38,077 bases of DNA from DAISJI01 sp964559835 (GTDB taxonomy: Bacteria > Acidobacteriota > Terriglobia > Terriglobales > Acidobacteriaceae). The translations under genes were made by a program, and so were the position numbers. Positions 33,123 to 38,077 of this stretch are shown in pieces (the first letter of the stretch is position 1; every line of letters begins with the position of its first letter). Under the pieces are notes generated by a model. The model saw only the letters and a list, made by a program, of their open reading frames with translations, did no database searches and was not told the DNA's origin. Location: contig CAZLJE010000041.1 of the NCBI GenBank assembly GCA_964559835.1, positions 1-38,077 of the forward strand. The letters run 5' to 3'.

Positions 33123-34040
33123 ATGTTACGGCAAGTTCGTATCGGTTCAAGTCACTGGGTGACGTTGGTCGTCGTCGCTCTTCTCACGCAGTCTATGGTC
33201 GGTCAGCAGCCCAAATCAGATCAGAGCGATGGCGCGTGGAAGCCGGTTGAAGGTGCGCTCGGGCGTAGCGGCAAGTTGCAACCGGACGGCATTTTCAAAT
33301 TCTCAATGCCGCGCAAGGACATGAACGTGACCGTCAGCGGGACCCACGTCAAGGCGGGCCTTGCTCTCGGTTCCTGGACGGCATTCAAAGGCAGCGGCGC
33401 GAATGCGATGGTGATGGGAGACCTCGTACTGTCCGAGTCGGAACTCGAACCCGTCATGCTGAAGCTGGAACAGGGCGGGATTGAGATTACCGCCGTCCAT
33501 AACCATCTGCTCAATGAATCGCCGCGTGTCATGTACATGCACATCGCCGGTCATGGCGACGCGACGAAGCTCGCGCAAACAATTCATGACGCGCTGGCTC
33601 TGACCAAGACGCCAGGGGCGGATTCAGCTCCTGCCGCGGAACAGAACATAGACCTCGACACGGCCCAAATTGATCAGGCGCTAGGGCAGAAGGGCAAGAA
33701 CAACGGCGGCGTCTACCAGTTCTCAGTCTCGCGCTCTGAGTCGATCACCGACAACGGAATGGCAATACCGCCGTCGATGGGGGTAGCGACAGCGATCAAC
33801 TTTCAGCCGACCGGCAATGGACGCGCGGCCATCACCGGCGATTTCGTGCTGCTGGGCACCGAAGTGAACTCCGTCATCCGGGCGCTCCGTGACAACGGCA
33901 TCGAGGTGACCGCCCTGCACAATCACATGCTGACGGACCAGCCTCGGCTCTTCTTCATGCACTTCTGGGCAAACGACGACGCCGTGAAGCTCGCGAAGGG
34001 TTTACGTGCGGCGCTCGATCAAACGAAATCCAAGAGATAG
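33123..34040 (+). CDS. LppY/LpqO-family (DUF1259) exported protein
   Basis: A 305-residue protein of two tandem copies of the DUF1259 fold. Each has a beta sheet, a conserved VxxEL/EVN(P) helix segment and an HNH motif: EITAVHNHLLNESPRVMYMHIAGHG (about 125-149, first copy) and EVTALHNHMLTDQPRLFFMHFWAND (about 260-284, second copy) are the matching segments, each read as separate shorter words HNHL and HNHM. A signal segment (about 1-26; VTLVVVALLTQSMVGQQ) sends it to the envelope. The start is ATG 33123 with AAAGGAG at 33109-33115. The His-rich motifs suggest metal binding. Such proteins commonly sit with chrB-like genes. Confidence 0.8.
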   Translation: MLRQVRIGSSHWVTLVVVALLTQSMVGQQPKSDQSDGAWKPVEGALGRSGKLQPDGIFKFSMPRKDMNVTVSGTHVKAGLALGSWTAFKGSGANAMVMGDLVLSESELEPVMLKLEQGGIEITAVHNHLLNESPRVMYMHIAGHGDATKLAQTIHDALALTKTPGADSAPAAEQNIDLDTAQIDQALGQKGKNNGGVYQFSVSRSESITDNGMAIPPSMGVATAINFQPTGNGRAAITGDFVLLGTEVNSVIRALRDNGIEVTALHNHMLTDQPRLFFMHFWANDDAVKLAKGLRAALDQTKSKR

Positions 34041-34045
34041 AAAAC

Positions 34046-34480
34046 GTGACTGAACAATTGCAAACAGACCATCCAGTCATTGGCGGTGGGTTGCGGTTCA
34101 CAGGTTTGCTTTCAGTGGTCGCGGTGCTCTCTGCGGGCATCGTGTCGGCACAATCCAGTGCGCCCCAACCGATATCGCGCCTCACACTTGCGCAGGCGAT
34201 CCAAAGGGCCGAGGCGAACTATCCGCGCATTCTGCGAGCGGCGGAACAGCGGGCCGCAGCAGAAGCGGGCGTAGCCGCGGCGCGAACTGCGTACCTGCCG
34301 CGCACGGACCTCCTTTGGCAGACGAACAGGGCTACCGCCAACAACATCTATGATCTCCTGCTCCCGCAGGGTGTGATCACTTCCCTCACCGGTCCTGTAA
34401 TCCCCGCCGACAACAGCCGATCCGCCTGGAGCAGCGCGGGCGGTGCACTGTTCTCTTGGCAGCCGTTCGATTTCGGCCTC
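34046..34480 (+). pseudogene. TolC-type outer-membrane efflux gene, truncated
   Basis: The first about 145 codons read as an outer-membrane efflux protein: a signal segment (FTGLLSVVAVLSAGIVSAQ), RLTLAQAIQRAEANYPRIL, AAAEAGVAAARTAYLPRTD and SWQPFDFGLRR. A full TolC-like protein has about 430-480 residues. From about 34480 the sequence no longer matches the family and changes to an integrase-like reading in another frame, and the TolC frame stops at 34585. So a deletion has joined the front of tolC to the end of an integrase gene. The gene follows the LppY/LpqO gene by 5 bp and probably once completed an efflux operon. Confidence 0.75.
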
Positions 34481-34481
34481 C

Positions 34482-34751
34482 GGCGGTGTCCTGAAACTCG
34501 AAGAAACCAAGGACCTGTTACGTCACGAAAACATGGCGACCGCCGCCCAGTTGTAATCGGGCCTGTCGTTGGACGCGAAGCGTGATGCGTCGCAACGGCT
34601 CGTCAACTTCGTGAAAACCTCAGCGGCTCAAGCAAGCGCGCAACATGCGGCGCGAACAGCAACGCCAGGCCGATGTTGCCGGAGAATCGATGTAACGCGC
34701 TGTTATCTGTCCCTAGCCGTCCCTCGGAGGGTTGAAGGAAATGCGAGGTAA
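34482..34751 (+). pseudogene. Tyrosine recombinase C-terminal remnant, Tyr codon is a stop
   Basis: The frame starting near 34482 reads GGVLKLEETKDLLRHENM, ATAAQL, a TAA at 34554-34556, then SGLSLDAKRDASQRLVNFV. This fits the end of phage-type integrases, where LLxH is followed about ten residues later by the nucleophilic Tyr. The TAA falls at the expected Tyr position, so the enzyme could not function even if the missing N-terminal three quarters were present. The frame stays open to TAA 34749-34751, inside the att-like repeat. It is joined to the truncated tolC-like gene at about 34480. Its position next to the repeat fits the integrase of the island. Confidence 0.6.
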
Positions 34752-34789
34752 GCCGCAGAAAAGAATTGGCTCCTCAGGTAGGACTCGAA
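34747..34789. repeat. Right copy of 43-bp direct repeat (att-like)
   Basis: Identical to 4690-4732. It ends GGACTCGAA, after which the sequence departs from tRNA-Asn. The left edge is preceded by A where the left copy has C. Together with the left copy this defines the likely ends of the island. Confidence 0.9.
34767..34789 (-). pseudogene. tRNA-Asn 3' end fragment (T-loop to CCA)
   Basis: The minus strand reads TTCGAGTCC, the 3' side of the T-arm, then CTGAGGA, G and CCA. Similarity begins at the T-loop, unlike the left copy, which continues to the anticodon loop. The rest of the tRNA is absent. The sequence to 35040 (250 bp, fairly AT-rich) shows no gene, only a small hairpin ACTGATT/AATCAGT at 34871-34890. 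Confidence 0.65.
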
Positions 34790-35040
34790 TCCGCCTAGGA
34801 GCGTAGATACAACAACATACAGAGCACGGACGGCAACAAAAGTACGTCAAAAGAATGTTGGGACACGTTAACTGATTGCAAAAAATCAGTCGTTCTCCAC
34901 AGTCCAGCCAAGAAATCTCATCGCCTACGTGAACCAATGGAGAACGGTGCTCCTGTACGACTAGAAGGTGACCTGGGTCAGCGAATCATGGTGCGTATAT
35001 CAGCCCCCGGCGCGGTGCATGCGGGGGGCCGCGAGGAATT

Positions 35041-35412
35041 CTAGACGGCGGTTGTAACCTCGGCGCGCCCTTCTGGGGGCACCAATAGAAAGGGCAGCGC
35101 CGTCGTCATCATCCAGGCAATGGTCTTCCTCGCATCGAGATTTTGGACCGCAACGCTGCCGAATGGTTGGCACATCCATGTCGCAAAAACGGCGGCGCTG
35201 ACGATGGAACCGAGAATTCCCGGCGCCAACCCAAACGCACGTGCAATTGCGAAGAGAACAACCGTAAAGAACAATGGGACCCAAGTTGTTTGCGGCGGAG
35301 CAACGATTATGACTGCCGCCGGTGCCAAGGCTGTGCAAGCAACGCCCGTCGTCGTTCGGATCGGTGATATTGACGAGTGGCATGACGGCACTGCCTTCTG
35401 ATGGCTGTCCAA
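35041..35412 (-). CDS. Small DUF4118-like membrane protein
   Basis: A protein of about 110-123 residues with three or four hydrophobic segments (TWVPLFFTVVLFAIARAFGL, LGSIVSAAVFATWM, KTIAWMMTTALPFLLVPP) resembling the DUF4118 membrane domain of KdpD. It contains no kinase. The start is uncertain: TTG at 35412 or GTG at 35391. In this lineage such stand-alone DUF4118 proteins occur near kdp genes, and kdpCB lie about 1.5 kb away on the same strand, though separated by plus-strand genes. A sensory or accessory part in potassium transport is possible. It may also be a decayed fragment. Confidence 0.55.
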   Translation of the reverse strand: MDSHQKAVPSCHSSISPIRTTTGVACTALAPAAVIIVAPPQTTWVPLFFTVVLFAIARAFGLAPGILGSIVSAAVFATWMCQPFGSVAVQNLDARKTIAWMMTTALPFLLVPPEGRAEVTTAV

Positions 35413-35494
35413 GACTTGCGAAGATGACCCATGCCGCGTGTCACTTTGAAGACCAACACAGAACGCAAGCCATCAATTCGCTAGAATCCGGGAC

Positions 35495-35920
35495 ATGGGC
35501 GAGAACTACGCCAACGTCAGATGCCGACCCTTGGTGATCACTGGGATTAGCCTTTTCATCGTTTTTGGCACCTTCATGGGTGGACTTGCTGCGATCATGC
35601 TGCTGTTTCCGGGTAGCCCGATTGAGCCGCTTTGGCGATTGAATCCGCATGCGCGGGGGGGGTTCTCTTCTATCGGGAAGCCGGCAGTCCTGTTGATGGT
35701 CGTCGTGTCCATCTCGTGCTTCGCCGCCGCTTTTGGTCTCTGGCGAATGAAGCGGTGGGGATATTGGACCGCGATTATTATTCTTTCAATCAACTAGGCA
35801 GGTGATGCCTTGAACGCTGTGCTTGCCCGCGATTGGCGTACGCTGATCGGCTTGCCGATCGGGCTGACGCTGATCCTGTTGCTTCGACGGATGCGCGAAT
35901 CTTTTCGCCTGACTCTATGG
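35495..35920 (+). pseudogene. Four-helix membrane protein gene with in-frame TAG
   Basis: The frame from ATG 35495 encodes a small membrane protein with hydrophobic helices (VITGISLFIVFGTFMGGLAA, AVLLMVVVSISCFAAAFGLW, YWTAIIILSIN) and then a TAG at 35795-35797. The same frame continues in a sensible way (GDALNAVLARDWRTLIG, LPIGLTLILLLRRMRE), completing a final helix and basic end. A single TTG-to-TAG change would explain it. It may be a nonsense mutation, a base error or readthrough. The function is unknown; the family is a hypothetical four-helix protein of acidobacteria. Confidence 0.6.
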
Positions 35921-36038
35921 GCGCTGAAGACCGCGGACGTGTATGGACATGGTTGTCGTACTGAGATAGCTGATGCAGTGGTTGAACGTCCAACGAATTC
36001 CGCGCGGAATCGCGCGCGCGATTCGGGAACTGGAGATA

Positions 36039-36668
36039 ATGCCGGTGAGACACGAGGAATCGCACGAGACAGCACTGGGGTCAACCGGGCTCATCGATTC
36101 CAAAACGTTCCGCGACCAACTTCTGGCCATCAATGCAGAGGCCAAGGCTCTTTGTGCTGGACTGAGCCCAGATGAATTGGGTATGCGCCCTGCTTTAGAA
36201 AAATGGTCGATCGCCGAGAATCTCATTCATCTTTGCACGACTACCGAAGTGTTCATGCCTGTCCTGGATCGGGCGATCGCCGAGAGTCGTCAGCAGGGAT
36301 TTCTGAGCGCAGGGCCTTTCCGACTTGGGTGGTATGGCCGGGTACTAGTCTGGTATGTACAGCCTCCGCCAGTGATCCGCCTGCCAGCGCCAAAGGCGCT
36401 AAGACCACGGCCGGATGGTCCTCCAGAGCACGCCTTGGACCTATTCCTTCAGTCGCAGACTGAATTGCTTCGCCGCGTCGAAGCCGCCAGTGACATAGAT
36501 CTCACGAGGCTTCGATTCTCGTCGCCGTTGGCAAGCTACATCCGGATGAACCTGCTGGAGTATTTCTCCGTAGGCAACGGGCATTCCCGGCGACACCTGT
36601 GGCAGGCGGCGAATGTGCGCCGCATACTCGGTCGCGAACGCCCAGCCGCGTCTCGATCATCGGTCTAA
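36039..36668 (+). CDS. DinB-like protein
   Basis: A 209-residue four-helix-bundle protein of the DinB/YfiT-like superfamily (metal-dependent hydrolase or thiol transferase fold). Typical segments are LSPDELGMRPALEKWSIAEN followed by LIHL, and YFSVGNGHSRRHLWQ near the C-terminus, carrying the metal-binding His residues. The start at ATG 36039 (MPVRHEESHE) is preferred over an earlier ATG at 35973, since GGAG lies just upstream and the extra residues look unconserved. The role is unknown. It is followed by the inverted-repeat region. Confidence 0.72.
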   Translation: MPVRHEESHETALGSTGLIDSKTFRDQLLAINAEAKALCAGLSPDELGMRPALEKWSIAENLIHLCTTTEVFMPVLDRAIAESRQQGFLSAGPFRLGWYGRVLVWYVQPPPVIRLPAPKALRPRPDGPPEHALDLFLQSQTELLRRVEAASDIDLTRLRFSSPLASYIRMNLLEYFSVGNGHSRRHLWQAANVRRILGRERPAASRSSV

Positions 36669-36696
36669 GGCGTCATGAAGACTCGACAGCCGTCGC

Positions 36697-36868
36697 GGCT
36701 GCGGCGTAGGCAGTTGCCGGAGCCGCAGCCAATTAACGGTGTATCTGCGCGTCGATTCACGGTTAAAGGCGTCGCGCAGCGACGCCTTTAACCATTCCGT
36801 TACCTGACCTCCCCGGGGAAGTGTAATCGGGGAGATCAGTGGGGATGGGTCATGCCTCCCCATTGGGG
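36697..36868. repeat. Cluster of strong inverted repeats downstream of kdpC
   Basis: Within 172 bp there are four stem-loops: a 9-bp stem GGCTGCGGC/GCCGCAGCC (36697-36730, 16-nt loop); a perfect 15-bp stem with a 3-nt loop (36761-36793, GGTTAAAGGCGTCGC and its complement); a 7-bp stem CTCCCCG/CGGGGAG (36809-36834); and GGGGA/TCCCC (36841-36861) with an alternative CCCC-ATT-GGGG pairing. The stretch lies between the dinB-like stop and the kdpC stop (300 bp without a convincing gene). It may hold terminators, a structured RNA or a small repeat element. On the minus strand the 15-bp stem overlaps a D-arm-like word (GGAATGGTTAAAGGC). Confidence 0.6.
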
Positions 36869-36966
36869 ACGAGTCGCGTGTTGACGCCGTCGCGCACAGA
36901 ACCTAAAGGGACTCAAGCTCCTCAATTGAGAAGCGTGAGTTTCTTTAGGGCAAGGGGGGGCACTCG

Positions 36967-37548
36967 CTAGTGCGCCTCATGGTTGGCAGACATGCCGTCC
37001 AGTGCCAGGTTCAGTTGCAAGACATTGACGCGCGGTTCGCCGAGGACTCTCGCCTGACGGTCATGAATATTTTGGGCGAGCACCGCCCGCACCTGTGCCT
37101 CCGTCATGCCCCTGGTCCGAGCGACCCTGGGAATCTGGAACTCGGCGGCGGCTGGCGAGATATCGGGATCCAGGCCCGAGGCCGATGTGGTTACCAGATC
37201 AATGGGCACTGGCTGGCTGGGATTCTCGTCGGCCAGTCGCTTGGCCTCCACTGTGACGCGGTTCAGCAAGGACGCATTGGTCGGCCCGAGGTTCGTGCCG
37301 CCGGAATTTGCCGCGTCATAGCCGCTGCCGGCGGCGGACGGCCGTGAGTGGAAGTATCCAGGGCCGGTGAAAGGCTGACCGATTAGACGCGAACCAACCA
37401 TCCGCCCGTTTCTCACGATGAGCGAGCCGTTCGCCTGGCTGGGAAACAGCACTTGGGAAACCGCAGTCATCAGCAGCGGGTAAACTAGCCCGAGCAGGAC
37501 CGTGGTCACAATTGTCATCAGGACAGCAGTCACAAGATTCTTCTTCAT
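36967..37548 (-). CDS. kdpC: Potassium-transporting ATPase subunit KdpC
   Basis: A 193-residue subunit of the Kdp P-type K+ pump. One N-terminal transmembrane helix (LVTAVLMTIVTTVLLGLVYPLL) anchors it; the periplasmic part has the family words IGQPFTGPGYFHSRPSAAG, YDAANSGGTNLGPTN and SGLDPDISPAAAEFQIPRVA. KdpC stabilises the KdpFABC complex and aids ATP binding. The start is ATG 37548, 7 bp after the kdpB stop; an upstream TTG at 37563 would overlap kdpB. It is the last gene read; no kdpD or kdpE follows it downstream in this window. Confidence 0.95.
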   Translation of the reverse strand: MKKNLVTAVLMTIVTTVLLGLVYPLLMTAVSQVLFPSQANGSLIVRNGRMVGSRLIGQPFTGPGYFHSRPSAAGSGYDAANSGGTNLGPTNASLLNRVTVEAKRLADENPSQPVPIDLVTTSASGLDPDISPAAAEFQIPRVARTRGMTEAQVRAVLAQNIHDRQARVLGEPRVNVLQLNLALDGMSANHEAH

Positions 37549-37555
37549 AATGACT

Positions 37556-38077
37556 TCAAGCAAGCCCCACGCGCGTAATCAGCATGTCGATGAGCTTGAT
37601 CCCGATGAATGGCACCACGATACCGCCAGCCCCATAGATCAGCAGGTTCCGGCGCAGCAGCTCCGCGGCCGGCAATGGCCGGTACTTCACACCGCGCAGA
37701 GCGAGCGGGATCAGAGCAATGATGATCAACGCGTTGAAGATCACGGCGGAGAGCACGGCTGATTCAGGCGTCTTCAGCCGCATGATGTTCAGCGCGTTCA
37801 GCACGGGAAAAGTCGCCGCGAACATCGCCGGAATAATCGCGAAGTACTTAGCCACGTCATTGGCGATGGAGAACGTCGTCAGCGAACCGCGCGTCATCAG
37901 CAGTTGCTTGCCGATCTCGACAATCTCGATCAGCTTCGTCGGGTTCGAATCGAGGTCAACCATGTTCCCGGCTTCCTTGGCGGCCTGGGTGCCGGTGTTC
38001 ATGGCGACGCCCACATCGGCCTGAGCGAGTGCGGGAGCGTCGTTGGTTCCGTCGCCGGTCATGGCTACGAGCTTTCC
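37556..38077 (-). CDS. kdpB: Potassium-transporting ATPase subunit KdpB, C-terminal part
   Basis: The last 173 codons of the catalytic P-type ATPase subunit; the gene runs off the window. The conserved hinge motif MTGDGTNDAPALAQADVGVA is present, then SNPTKLIEIVEIGKQLLMTR, TTFSIANDVAKYFAIIPAMF, LNIMRLKTPESAVLSAVIFN and the last transmembrane helices ending VGLA. KdpB couples ATP hydrolysis to K+ uptake through KdpA at low potassium. It is co-transcribed with kdpC. Confidence 0.96.
   Translation of the reverse strand, partial: GKLVAMTGDGTNDAPALAQADVGVAMNTGTQAAKEAGNMVDLDSNPTKLIEIVEIGKQLLMTRGSLTTFSIANDVAKYFAIIPAMFAATFPVLNALNIMRLKTPESAVLSAVIFNALIIIALIPLALRGVKYRPLPAAELLRRNLLIYGAGGIVVPFIGIKLIDMLITRVGLA

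Noticed and set aside
36657..36863. Small minus-strand frame of 68 codons
   Set aside because: It crosses the palindromes and contains a VTEWLKA string, which commonly comes from tRNA-like DNA read as protein.

Overview
The window is GC-rich, densely coded bacterial DNA. The gene set (a FecR-domain protein with a Gly/His-rich tail, a secreted protein with VTSLGP motifs, a stand-alone DUF4118-like membrane protein beside kdp, an HTH protein with a GVRTVQRW core, DUF5777 and LppY/LpqO proteins) is most like soil Acidobacteriota (Koribacter/Terriglobia type). This is an inference from gene families; no rRNA or marker gene is present.

Layout. Positions 1-4690 hold the end of an alpha/beta hydrolase, a cysteine hydrolase, a frameshifted nitronate monooxygenase, a secreted FecR protein and a small secreted protein. 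A 43-bp perfect direct repeat at 4690-4732 recurs at 34747-34789. Both copies contain the 3' end of a tRNA-Asn gene on the minus strand, and a decayed tyrosine-recombinase C-terminus lies just inside the right copy. The 30 kb between them therefore looks like an old integrated genomic island that has lost its integrase.

Inside the island, from left to right, there are four blocks. (a) A porin translationally linked to a type-1 copper cupredoxin (minus strand). (b) A kinase - response regulator - kinase array, an ECF sigma factor, a second cupredoxin and a DUF5777 beta-barrel (plus strand). (c) A nine-gene, tightly overlapping minus-strand operon (14425-26392) with six radical SAM enzymes, five of them with a cobalamin-binding-type N-terminal domain, two free methyltransferases and a methyltransferase-amidohydrolase fusion. 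It diverges from an HprK-like kinase, a GT4 glycosyltransferase and an NTP_transf_5 nucleotidyltransferase. (d) An HTH regulator, a chromate-resistance-type set (ChrB, MFS transporter, LppY/LpqO protein) and a truncated TolC-like gene.

Right of the island are a DUF4118-like protein, a small membrane gene with an in-frame amber stop, a DinB-like protein, a stretch of strong inverted repeats, and the kdpC-kdpB end of a potassium-ATPase operon.

The most interesting part is block (c). It looks like an uncharacterised biosynthetic locus for a small molecule or modified polymer. Repeated cobalamin/radical chemistry and ordinary SAM methylation would build or decorate a scaffold, an amidohydrolase would trim or deaminate it, and the divergent kinase, glycosyltransferase and nucleotidyltransferase would add phosphate, sugar or nucleotide. 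I found no precursor peptide, NRPS or PKS gene, so the substrate is unknown.
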